From assembly GCF_027744825.2 (NCBI RefSeq), contig NC_071334.1:60579437-60643436 (forward strand): a DNA stretch of 64,000 nt, written 5' to 3'. Both the position numbers and the translations under genes were made by a program. Each line of letters starts with the position of its first letter. Within the stretch, counting starts at the first letter, position 1. The notes below the pieces were generated by a model. The model searched no databases. It was not told where the DNA came from and saw only the letters and a program-made list of their open reading frames with translations. This document shows, one piece after another, positions 13,801 to 25,285 of the stretch. This DNA is from Synchiropus splendidus (Eukaryota; Chordata; Actinopteri; Syngnathiformes; Callionymidae).

Positions 13801-14976
13801 GAGCCAGCAAAGCGTTTTCTTTGGGAAAACCCCTGTTGACACTAGTCCAGACTGACGTTTTAATGGTCGTAGACTTAATAGAATTCTAGCATTACCTCTG
13901 CTTTTGTCATTTGAGAAAAATCATTCAGCAAGAAATGATGATGGGGAAATCCTGAATTTGCTGCAAGGCCTGCAAGTCAGCCCATTTACTTCTCTCTTTT
14001 TGGATCTATTTTGGAGGGATCAGGGAGTTCAGCCTAGCACTTTAAATTGAGGTTGCCACATCAGCTCTTATGCCTCGGGAGGGATGCCGTGACACCACCT
14101 AGCATCACCATGACAACAACACCACACTGTTGATAATTTGCATTAGTCAACTGAGTCAGATATTTTAAGCAGACTGGTGTGTTGTGCAACTTTGAGACCC
14201 TTTTACATCAGGGGTAGTAGGGATTTGAAAACTTGACAAATGTTAATGATTGTGAGGACATTGTTAGCGGATTAATTGTACACAAAAATTCCAGTTGAGT
14301 TCTCTGTTTCAAAGCTTTGATTTGGTACAGCAAGGGACAAGAATTCAAGTTTCTTTTCTTTTCATTTTTCTTTTTTTTATCATCAACGTGTCAAATTTAT
14401 GCTTTTTCTGTTTAAATACATTGTCAAGAGGTTTATTTTTGGATGAAAGCATGAATGAAAATGGTAAAATAATTTAATAAAAAGGTTAAGATGAAAAGAT
14501 GCAATAATACAGCCCTGGGACCACACTTTTTTTCATGTCTGTTCTAAATTAATAAAAAAAAATTCTGCAGTTTGAGAGCGTTTAAAACGTGTGTTGTGTT
14601 TTGTTATTGCTTAAATGTGGAAATTGACTGTGCGATCCAGAGCCTGAACTGGTCACATGGTGCGGCCTAGCCTTCGTGAGTCGACCCAAATGGAGTCAAA
14701 GCTAAAAATAATCCCCAAACACAACAGAAAATGTCAATATGAGTGACTGTCATCACTTAAGAAGATCAGGTTTGGCCTAACATTTTCACGAATGGCAGCC
14801 GTACAGTAAGAAATCCCCACAGCCCTTGTCATTTACGCTCCTCATATCGAACATAACGCTAATGACATTTCTACTGAGTAGCTTGGGAGTCTTAAAACCA
14901 AATAAGGTGGTAGCTATATTGAACATATTGGCCGTCATGAAACCAGTAACCCTGCTTTATTGCCACACAAAGACAC
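10881..14976. other. Intron stretch, no gene seen
   Basis: A 142-codon plus frame (10805-11233) and a 127-codon minus frame (10765-11148) overlap almost completely. Neither shows a recognisable domain, and at most one could be real. The rest is unique AT-rich intron with short homopolymer runs (T-run at 13341-13351, A-run near 14553). Confidence 0.5.
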
Positions 14977-15003
14977 CACACACACACACACACACACACA
15001 CAC
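14977..15003. repeat. CA dinucleotide microsatellite, about 13 units
   Basis: An uninterrupted CACACA tract. The short open frames crossing it on both strands are by-products. Confidence 0.95.
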
Positions 15004-16810
15004 CCATATACAGTTAGTTTGTAAAGCACCTCCATGCACTTGCACTGAGGTGCAAACACACTCCTGCCTGAGAGCAATAACCGATGATATTTACATTGCC
15101 GTTTGGATAAGAGAGTGGTACCATTAGGAAGATTGATTGTTGCAAAGTGGATGGGGATTTATCACAGAGTGGAGCTGGCGTGTGAAAAATGAGATGCATC
15201 GCTGTGCAGATCCTTGTCCCTGCATCCAGCCTCTTTGAGCCTCTATATGTTCTGCATATGCTTGTCATCTCTGGGTGTGGCATCTGCTGCTCTGTCACGC
15301 CTGAGCCTCCTCTTTGGCAGATGGAGAAGCTCTTCACTTTTTATTTTTATCAGTGCTCACCACGACACTGCAGGGACTTCATCATCCTCATCTCCTGCTT
15401 CATAAGGACCTCGCCCCAGTCAATACTGTTCTCTCATTAGGCTCTTTTCTTGTGTGTGATTTTGTCTGCATTATTATCTCTCTTCTGCCTTATCTGTGTG
15501 TTTGCATTATCTGAGCGGTGAGACTGCCTTGTATTGAGAGGCAGTGGTTGCTCAGGGTAAGATGCACGGAAGGATGAAGGGCCGACAGGCAGTGATGAAA
15601 AAGAGAAGACAGGCAGAGGCTACAACGTCTCCATGGAACACAGATCAAAGATAGTTCCTGGGGAGATGTTAAACGCCAACAGGTGCAGCAAAAGTTCACA
15701 ACCTATCTTTACCTTGCCAAGGGCTCTGAGGCAATTAGTATAGCTTTCTGTTATGCTATATGTAGGTTGTAAGGAGGAGAATAAAACAAATTTTTTGTCT
15801 ATTATAAAATGTTCAGTTCTTACTGGTTGCCAGAAATGTAGCTATTATATTTGAATACTTGCAGTAAAGTGTAACTGATTTTGGAAAGATCAGATCTTAC
15901 AGTTGACTGTTTGCTCTTGAAACTTCATGTTGCATTGTGTCAAAGTTAAATTCTGTTTCATGTTGATGCCTCACTGCATTGTTGATGGTGATCTACCACG
16001 ATGTCGATATGTTCACTGGTGAGAGTGAAATTATCTCCAGAGGTGGATCTATTGCTATTGATCCTGTTCAGTAGAGACATTGCAGCTTCCCTTTTTAAAT
16101 TACACCAGGGGCGATAAACCAGTAATGATCCATTTCTAAAACTGGTTGTGTCCTAATTGTCCACGAACAACCTCTGCATATGTGGGAGGTACTTTCAACT
16201 CTGATTTCAAATGCCCAGCGATGGAAAAATCTACCTTTGTAATTTGTCTGAATTTTTAAGTCGTGCTTTATTTAATGACTTTGTCCTAGAGTGGAGTGTA
16301 CTTTGGGGTTTATTCTCTTGAATTATTACCTGACTATGATGTGGTTTATACGTAACACATCACACATTTTGGCAGTAAATGAATGTTTTCTGATACATGT
16401 AATACATGTCATTCCTAAACACGGTTTAATTACTGACATTCTCTTGGCACCGTGTGGACAATTCATGCGTGTTTTATGTGAACATAAATGTGAGAATTAT
16501 AAAAGGGGCGAAAAAATATTGATATTGGCACATGCAATAAGCATATTGAGAAAATGTGTACTAATTTTTAATTATCTATTTCCTTTATTATCTATTTTAA
16601 GTCGTGATAATGAGCTTCACTGTTTTACCAGCGAATGATGCCAGACAGCTGTTTTATTAGAATTATATTATTGGTGACAACTGAGGTGCCACCTCTCCCA
16701 ACAATAATCTCAGTTACTCTTATTTCTCAGTCAACCAATCACAGTGGTTGATCGCTACATATGGATTTTTACGGGAAATAGACTTTGATATGGTCAAGAT
16801 TGAGCCTCGT
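15004..16810. other. Intron stretch, no gene seen
   Basis: Short overlapping frames around 15014-15700 on both strands have no domain content. No named repeat was recognised. Confidence 0.55.
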
Positions 16811-17066
16811 CAGACATCAGAACAATGAATAGTAATGAATAATCTCAGCCAAGATTGAGTCTCATCACATTAGAACAATGAAATTCTCTGCGTTTTCAGC
16901 TTAAACACTCTGCATCCCGTCTCTACCGCCATCAGTGGCAAAGTTGCAGGCGAAAACAGCGCATTTCAGTGCTGTAATGTTGATAAAACCCCTAGGAATT
17001 CATGATGTGCCCAGACTCAGTCTTGGCTGAGATTATTCATTACTATTCATTGGTCTAATGTGGCTG
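16811..17066. mobile_element. Palindromic repeat unit with 40-bp inverted arms (MITE-like)
   Basis: The left arm at 16823-16862 (starting CAATGAATAGTAATGAATAA) is the reverse complement of the right arm at 17013-17052, with a single T/C difference over 40 bp. Weaker pairing extends outward to about 16811 and 17066. The left arm also contains a partial direct duplication (AAGATTGAG...AGAACAATGAA at about 16798 and 16851). The 150-bp middle carries no open frame. Near-perfect long arms around a noncoding core suggest a nonautonomous DNA transposon (MITE) or a fold-back duplication. The family is not recognised and no target-site duplication was confirmed. Confidence 0.65.
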
Positions 17067-17576
17067 GTTTAATCATACTGGTAGTGATGCATGTGCAGAA
17101 CAGTAGAAGTTTAAAAAAAAAAAAAGAATTCTTCGTGCTGAACCCCTTTTTCAAAACTTCAGACGTGATGTTAGATCGTGTCTTTTTGAGCCGGTAGACG
17201 CCGACTCACATGCAGCTTATAAACCAGTGAAAAAAGACAGAGAAAAAGATTTACATTGTTTCATATGGATTCATGAATTCAATGCAACCTCCTATTTTGA
17301 AAGAGCTATGTGAAGAAATGTAAAGCCATAGCACACGTTTGTTCAGTTATTAGACAAAAATCACCTAGGTTTAATGACATATTATTTTTCAAGCAGAATA
17401 AGGAATGTTAATATTATGCACTTTTATGGTAGGTAGATTATTGTAACTTTAAGTGCATCCCCAGGTGCTGCCCTGCTATTGGCAAAGTAATTGGGTTGTG
17501 GTCTTAGTGATGTAAAATTTGGAATAGATTGTCTTCCTATGGTTCATGGAGTTCGCATTTTTAGCTTAAATGAATA
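17067..17576. other. Intron stretch, no gene seen
   Basis: An A-run at 17113-17125 with otherwise unremarkable intron between two repeat remnants. Confidence 0.55.
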
Positions 17577-17655
17577 ATATCACAATAATATAATTATCGG
17601 AATATTACACACCGATATTGCATATCACACTTATTTCCAAAATCGTGCAGTCCTA
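17577..17655 (+). mobile_element. hAT-like transposon 3' terminus (degenerate)
   Basis: The AT-rich, ATCG-containing tail (ATTATCGG, CACCGATATTGCATATCAC) ends AAAATCGTGCAGTCCTAC. It closely resembles the ATCGTGCAGCCCTA ends of common fish hAT-type nonautonomous elements. No partner terminus was identified upstream. Confidence 0.5.
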
Positions 17656-19849
17656 CTCCCAGGTTTGTATATCGACGTACAGCACTGTTACTGAAGAAGG
17701 GTTCTACACTGGAGAAATCCTTTTCTCTGCTTAGTTGTTCTGACGTTGATGCTCATTGTTATTTGAACAGTATGTTTCGCGTTTGCTGCAGCATGTTTTC
17801 CTGTCTGCTCCTCAAATCAAGTTGGAGCAGTCCAGCTGGGGAGAGACACACTGATAGGAAAGTCACGCCAGTGCACACAGCAATTTAAATTTTAATTGCC
17901 TAGATTTATCTTCGCCATACTGTGTGACGGGCTAGATAACTCGGGCTGATAGCGCTGAGTGCCTGTTTGTTAAACCTTGGCATCGCCCTGATTTTTGGGC
18001 AGGGGCCACGGGAAATAACAGAAGAGATGCACTGCAACATTTCCTAACCTTCAACTGCACCCGCAGTCATGATGCAGTTGAGCCAAGGCTCAATTGTAGG
18101 GTGTATTTTCAAAGCCTATCACACTGGCTCTCTGCAACACTCCAGCCAGAAGTACTTCTCTATTCTGTGCTTACATAGCACAAACATTGTGACTGTGAAA
18201 GGGACTTTGAATCCCAACCATCCCACCAAGTTTATGTCCCAGCGATATATACATAGATCTATGGGGAGGTGCGTGTTTATACATCCCCATGCTTTTGTCC
18301 AAGTTTGTCCAGCTATCAAGTGTTAGAACCAATTCGAACAACACTTGGAGGCTGAGTCTAGATACAGCTGTATGCCCCGTGAAGCTGTCAAGATAGATCT
18401 GGTGCTCGTGGTTCCTTGGCCCCAGAAGACTGACTATTCTGGAATCTGTGAAGGAAGTGCAAACCAACACACAGGCGGAGGAAGTGCATGATATAAACAA
18501 ATAGAATTCCTTTGAGCCTTAATGACTCTCAAAGTACACTCTCAAGATGCAAAACAATTTACATCTGACTCCTGCTACAACAAACTTGTGGACCTTGAAT
18601 GTATAAATTGTTTTTTTCTTTTTTTTTATGTGTTCTCTTACCTCCTGTGCATTTGCATCAAAGCATTGCGTGTTTCTTCATGACTTCACCCCAGTCTTTA
18701 TTTCTTTGAGGCAACCTTCACATCAGGAAATACAATCAAAGTGTAATTGAATATTTCCTGACGGGACTCAGAGGGATAATGTTTAATTTTCTTAGTGAAC
18801 ACCGAGCCACCATGCTGGTTTGTAATATGATTTGTAGTGCTTGAGAGTTCAGTCTTTGATTGTGTGGTGCCGAACTGTGTTTTGCTTTATCTCACCATAT
18901 TTTCCCGCCTGCCTGCGAAAGCACACCCCAAAATAATTAGAGTTGAAACCCCTGCAACAACATCCATTTCACTCTTGGTAATACAATTCTGGAGAACGCC
19001 ACAAGAGGAATGGCATTAAATGCAATCCTCTCCAGCTGAGATAGAATGTGGGTGGAAGGAGGAGCGGAGATGGAGAGATTATGGTTCATTTTGACGACAG
19101 CTGCTCGAGAACACGTGCTGATTGAGGGCTCATCAGGTAGTTAATTTGCCAGAGAACATCAGGATTCCTTTGAGTGATGCATTTGGAGGATGTCGCAAGA
19201 CTGAGCGGAATAATGACTGAGGTGGATGTCACTCGATGGATGGGACTGTTAAAGAAAAAAAAGCAAGCAGTAATATGTTTATGAACATTCGGCCGCAGTA
19301 TTGATGGTTTACTCGCAGTGAAAGATCTGCAGCCTGAGCTTTATAACATGAACGTAAAACCCCAAGTAAACATAGAGCCTCAGCCATAAGTATATCATAT
19401 CCACCAATATATTTTTATTCGATGCTCATCAGCAACCAGTGGATTGCTCGAGGTGTGGCACCATGGTGCTGATATCCGAAGATGATCTGCCTTCTATCTG
19501 CCTTCTGTGCAAAACAGCCACTGGATAATATTTGGTGCTGAAGATGGTGTGCGCTCCCTGCCGTTTGATGGATGAATGCTAAGACGCACATTTCTTATTA
19601 TCATTAGCCTCCTGTAGAGGGAGCTTAGTTTAAATATCTGCTCTTATTGCTCTACAATCTCTGTCAGCAGATTTTCAAACTCCTGCTGTTCTACTAGCTC
19701 AGATATGACCCCTCTGTGTGTCCTTCAAGTCCAAGCTTCTCACTGTGCTTCTTTTTTTTTTAACTCTTCCGTTGCCTTTGTGATAAGTAGGGCTGATCGA
19801 TAATGACCCAATTGATCACCCCTTATAAATAAATAAATGTGGTTTTATT

Positions 19850-19867
19850 TATATATATATATATATA
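19850..19867. repeat. AT dinucleotide microsatellite, 9 units
   Basis: An uninterrupted TATATA run followed by CACACTAC. Confidence 0.9.
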
Positions 19868-20023
19868 CACACTACTTATTAACTATAATTTTATATAACT
19901 ACAATTATATTGTAAGACGCCAGTGTTCAAGTTCAATAGAATCGCACCATCACCTACAGCATTCAAAGGGTAGCACAAACTTGTATGCTGTCATTTTAGT
20001 GCATGTTAGACAAAAGGGTTGCG

Positions 20024-20051
20024 CAATATCCAGGGAAGTCTCTGGATATTG
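20024..20051. other. Perfect 10-bp inverted repeat
   Basis: CAATATCCAG at 20024-20033 pairs with CTGGATATTG at 20042-20051 across an 8-base loop. No surrounding pre-miRNA-length stem is visible, so function is unknown. Confidence 0.6.
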
Positions 20052-21640
20052 TGTCATCAGCTATGCCAGACATTCCTATCTCCAGGGACTTCTGCCAGGA
20101 TTACAGGCAGGAAAAACTCTTAAGCGATACCCAACTGACTCCTATTAAATGGAGATCAGCGGCCCTGATCCGGCTACTCATGTTTTCATGAGCCAGGTTG
20201 ATTGATTTGATTTTTATCCCAGAAACTGGGGTCATGACTCAACATTCATGTCGAAAGGTCAGGTGAGAAATACCAAATCTAGAACGCCATTCACTGTGTA
20301 GCAAGACAGGCACTGCACCGCCATCATGTCCACTTCATCAACTTTGAAAACAAGAATGAAATTGTTCAAATTCCTTTTCAATGTTTCTACTATCAAATCA
20401 GTAGTTGGAAGTGAACTTTCAATAATAAACTCTGTCTTTTCCCAAACCCCTGCTGACAAGGTATTTTCCATGAGTCATGAAAGTCTGTTGTGATTCAGTG
20501 CTGAACTGTCACCAGAGTGATTAGCTCAGCAGTGGCCTTTTTTCAGTTTTATTCCTCACTTTAACATGTATAATAATCTAATTTGTTGCCTCATGAAAGT
20601 TGAGCTATTACACATTGTTAGTGATGTGTTGGCTACGCCTGCCAATGACAGATAAAAACATTGCTCATAAAGTGGACCTCCGTAATCTGCAGATATGAAA
20701 AATTGTGATATGCTCAGAGGTCTTCGATCAAATTTATTTGAAACACCTGTTAGAGCAGCCTTTTTGTGTTGAAGTTACACACCTGGGCCTGGTCTGTACC
20801 GTTTCATGTCAAAAGATGACAGTGATTTTGAAAGGATTTTCCAGAGGGTTTATCTCACTGAAAGGAGGATGTTAAGGAATTAATTCAACTGCGAATCAAA
20901 TACCGCGCTTGTGTGTGTTAGAATATGATTAGATGCTGTTGCTAAAGTGTGTCTGCACTTTAATAAAGAGGTAATCCTATCTACTCAGGATTTACTCCAG
21001 TGACTATTACAATGAAAGCGATACAGCAAGCTTTGTGTGCGGCATGCTCGCTCAGCTCACCTGAGTATACCTGCTATATCGACCGTCCTATTGACTCATT
21101 AAATAGCACTCGGCTCCGTGGCTGCTGTTTGTGCATCGGTGGAAGAACTTTGTCGAGGTGTACTGTGTAGACACAAGGAGATACGATCTGCTGTTTATTT
21201 GCCAGTTTTTATTTCCTCTTGGTCAGCATGATTACTTCTTCGATAAAGCTAAATGGACCGTTTGTCTTATGTGCTATCACTTTCACATCAGCACATATGG
21301 CTGCACAGTTCACGTACACTAAGAGCACCAGTGAGTGTAAGTGAACAAACATGATTAAAATTATGAATCATAGCATCCTAACATGGATCAGAGGAACTGA
21401 TTGTCAGAGGTGTTGAGCAACTCCACCCTGATGCATCAAAGTGAAAGAGAGAGCCGTAAAGTAATGCTTCATCAGTTTTTGCCATGATCAAAACAATATT
21501 CTGGTAAAGTGAAGTGTATTCGACCATCTTAAGGAATATCTTTGTTTCATTTATTTTGGTTTAGAAAGTGAATCAAATCAACTGCTTATGGATGTTTATA
21601 GAAATAAGCATGTTCTCTTGGCAGGAATGGATACAGCTGC

Positions 21641-22056
21641 ATGAAGTCAGGATCGTCTCTGGTATTCTGCATGAAGTCAGGACAGTCTGTGGTATTCTGC
21701 ATGAAGTCAGGACAGTCTCTGATATTCTGCATGAAGTCAGGATCGTCTCTGGTATTCTGCATGAATTCAGGATCGTCTCTGGTATTCTGCATGAAGTCAG
21801 GACAGTCTCTGGTATTCTGCATGAAGTCAGGATAGTCTCTGGTATTCTGCATGAAGTCAGGATCGTCTCTGGTATTCTGCATGAATTCAGGATCGTCTCT
21901 GGTATTCTGCATGAAGTCAGGACAGTCTCTGGTATTCTGCATGAAGTCAGGATAGTCTCTGGTATTCTGCATGAAGTCAGGATCGTCTCTGGTATTCTGC
22001 ATGAATTCAGGATCGTCTCTGGTATTCTGCATGAAGTCAGGACAGTCTCTGGTATT
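21641..22056. repeat. 30-bp minisatellite, about 13.9 copies, with 120-bp higher-order period
   Basis: Unit starts fall every 30 bases from 21641 to 22031. The unit begins ATGAAGTCAG and continues GATCGTCTCT then GGTATTCTGC. Four unit variants (A: GATCGTC; C: GAATTCAG; B: GACAGTC; D: GATAGTC) recur in the order A-C-B-D. The stretch 21731-21936 is identical to 21851-22056 at an offset of 120 bp. The first three units (A, B-like, B-like) are outside this order and carry private changes (GTCTGT; GATATT). Because 30 is a multiple of 3, the array is open in four frames (LHEVRIVSGI, MKSGSSLVFC, and on the minus strand QNTRDDPDFM and RIPETILTSC). The array lies inside the vav2 intron and shows no splice sites, so coding is unlikely. 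Confidence 0.97.
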
Positions 22057-25000
22057 GATTCATATCCTTGTTCTGTCAATTTTTCTTTCGTTCATACTTG
22101 ATGTTTTAACACACAGTAATCCCTTCCCAAAAAGCAGTTCACCTATTGCTTCCTTGATATATTGTGTTGTTTTTATATACTGTATTTATGGTTTCTGGGG
22201 AGAACCCTGAGAGCAATGGATTGGCCTTTTTTTTTTATCTATAAAGTTCATTGATCTGATTTAATGACATTTGATGGTGGGAATATCAGTTTGGAGAACA
22301 GCAAAGTGTGTTGTTCATCCCATCAGTGCAGATAAACGCATACTTAAAATAAGGCTTTTTTCCCTTTTCATCTTCTTCTATTGATACCAATGGCCAGCGT
22401 GCCCACCATAAGAGCCCTCGGGTTATATTGCTAAAAAGAAATGTTCTTGTCTGCCTACAGATGTGTGGGAATTTTTGAAGATGAGACACTTTCAGGATTG
22501 ATGGGGTGAAGCCAGACATTCATCATCAGGATGAAGAGTTAATGGGGAGATTATGCTTTTCAAGTCGCATTACCTGTACCAACATGTCTGCAGCGTCCAA
22601 TGTCTGAGTTTCCATGTGATTCTTCCTTAATTTGCTTCTCATGTGTTCAGGGAACTGAACCCAAGTTCAGTGTTTGGATATACATTCTAGACAGATATTT
22701 TCCAGATAAATAGATTAACCTCAAGACAACTGATCATCTATTGAAAGCCCAATACAAAATGAGCCAGGGACATCTAATTTCATCAGTTGCTTTAAAATTC
22801 CATGTGAAGAATTCTGGGGAGAAGTAACTGTCCAAGGTTCCTAGAGAATACTGAATAAGCTCAGCCAATGAGGTGTGGTGGGCATTAAGGGCTTATGCAG
22901 ACGTTAACTGTAACATACCAGTGGATGCTTCTAGGCCAGAAAATACCCACTATCTTTCTACATTTCATTTTTCTATCAGAATATAACGTGCACATAAGTA
23001 CTGTCTGTCTGTTTTGATCAAATATTTTGAAACCACCGCAGCCCCACTTCATTAACAGAGTGGATAAGATCCATTTGCAAATAGCATTAGTCACTCTGCC
23101 AACAGTGGACAAATAATTAGATCTCTCAACATTCTCCCGGCTTCTCCACAGTAGCCACTGCTGCGGCTTCTAGTCCTGTAGTCATGAATTATGAAGTCAT
23201 CCATCCTTCTGTCACCACTTAGCTGTTCTTAATTGTGACTTGACTTGTACATTAAAACACATGGTATGATGGTTCCAGTAAATATGTTTTCAACCTGAAC
23301 TAAGAAGAAGGTTTAAGAGTGTAAAACTCCAGAGATGAGGATGACTCCTGTTGATCTGTAATGTGGGTAAATTAGCAAGATCAATTGAAGCATGCTGCTG
23401 GCTGGTTAATGTGTTGCATGTTGACGTGTAGGACTTAAAACGTGAATGACATGTTTCTGCTCCCATGGTGTTTCCTGCCACCTCTGATCCACTTGAAAGC
23501 CTGGTCTTCATCACCGTAGGATGGAGTGATATTTGATGTTGCGTATCCAAGTCGTTTCGGATGTAGTTCACTGAAATGATCTTCAGTCATTCAGTCATTT
23601 TTTTTGTTTGTTTTTGAACTGAATTTGAACTATAAAGACTGTTTTCTCCCTGTTCTAAAAAGTGGCCATCCATTTCTTGCTGCCTCCGGCCAAGTGCAAA
23701 TAAAGCGCTCCTTTCAAAGGAGGTTTCATGCCAGCAAGAGTATTTGGCCAAGCAGTTTGCAAGCATGGTTTGCTCTCGTGCTTTCTGGCCCCGCATCTTG
23801 TTTGGCTGGTTTGCTGGTCTTCTAAAGCCTGTTGCTGTCGCGTAGCAGATGCTTATGTCTCACCAGAAGAGGGGCTAAGTAATACAAGAGCTTTGTTGCT
23901 AAGCCACATTGATCTCCACATTCTCCTCTCTTTCTCAGTCTCTTTGCTGTTTCACAAAACCAATATCCAAATGTATATCAGACTGAATCATCTGAATACG
24001 TGGTCACAGTATGCCAAGCTTTCACGTTTCATCTTTCAAAGTTACCGAGGCATTATGCCAGTGAAGCAGTGATTAACGATAGTCCTGGAGGACAGCCTCT
24101 TTGTAATATGATTTACCCGGCTGATGCGTTCATTAGCTATACATCATGAGATGTGTAGACGTCTTAATAAAAGCTGGCTACCGGCCAGCTCTTATCTGTC
24201 GAGGTTTTCATTGCACCAGTGCTCAGTGCTGAAGAGAGTACCCACACATTTAATCTTCCCCTGTGTCTGAACTGTATTTGTTGTTGTAAAAGTCCATAAC
24301 CTAACCATAAAAAATACAAGAGAACCCAGATCGATTATATTTCATGTGTAACAATGCCCTGTAGACATTCCTGTATCTTGTTCTGGGAACACGGTATCAT
24401 CATTTGGATAATGATATTCACTAGCCGCAGCAAATTCCTTGCAGCAGTATCCGAATAAAACAAAATCTTGCTGCCGTTCTGCTTTTCTTAGGTCACTGAA
24501 CTCTCTGCTCTGTTGTTTTTTCAGCTCACTCGCTACTCCTCCTTTCAAGCCACTCTTTTTTACAATCTGCTTTGAAATTAATGGCATGTTTGAAAGTAGG
24601 CTAAATCTAGAGTGACAGCTTTCTCCCCATTCTCTTTCAAATGAGGTGCTCCTGGCGGTGTCCAACTGGGTGGGAGACAGAGACGAGCAATCTGGTCTAT
24701 AAACGGCTTATCGCCTGTAGATATTCACACCTCTGCCCTGTGGGAGGCTCATTTTGACTGGAGACCGAACCATGAGTTAACTGTTGATTACATGTTGCTC
24801 CCTCCATGTTGTCAGCCATGTTTATCGCATGAATCTCTTTTTAGATAAGATGAGTCAGGACGTGTTTTTATGACATTGTGTGTGGGTCGAAGGTTGTTAA
24901 TAAAACTTGCATCATCTTTGAAATTTAAACTTGTTAACTCACACCAATAGTGCTCCGTTCATGAGGCCTTCACAGACCGTAGGAAAGACACGTGTTAGCG

Positions 25001-25230
25001 TGGCATTAGAACAGAATAACAGAGGACCGCAATATTCAAGTCACGCAGAACGAAATAAGTTGTGCAGGGACCACAGACATCTCTTTCAACACAACAAATC
25101 TCAATTGACACTTCAAAGTTCTGGTCTCTACTGCTGGCTCCACTCAGCGTCGACAAGAGCAAAGCTACAGCAATGAAACTCATGGAATTCATGGTTTTAG
25201 ACTTTAAACTCTTTTGATTCTTGACGACTG
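22057..25230. other. Intron stretch, no gene seen
   Basis: Unique AT-rich intron. The short frames at 23604-24072 and 24342-24665 lack domains. A small imperfect inverted repeat (AGCTGGC/GCCAGCT, 24172-24190) is noted. No named repeat was recognised. Confidence 0.5.
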
Positions 25231-25285
25231 AGGATGGGCGATAACTTATAGTACACGACATACCGCCAAACACGATCGCCACGAT
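25231..25285. mobile_element. Possible hAT-like transposon fragment
   Basis: AGGATGGGCGATAAC...ACATACCGCC...CGATCGCC resembles the GGGCGATA...ATATCGCCCA words at the ends of fish hAT-type elements. It is short and degenerate, so weakly supported. Confidence 0.3.

Larger units (their letters stand above)
17656..21636. other. Intron stretch, no gene seen
   Basis: Unique intron with a T-run (18609-18628, interrupted) and an AT microsatellite at 19850-19867. A short TAGGGCTGATCGATAA word near 19788 resembles a hAT-like end but is too short to call. A small perfect hairpin lies at 20024-20051. No exon was recognised. Confidence 0.5.

Noticed and set aside
21568..22101. 177-codon plus-strand frame and overlapping minus-strand frames as a repetitive protein gene
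   Set aside because: The openness follows from a stop-free 30-bp unit in four frames; no domain, splice or start support.
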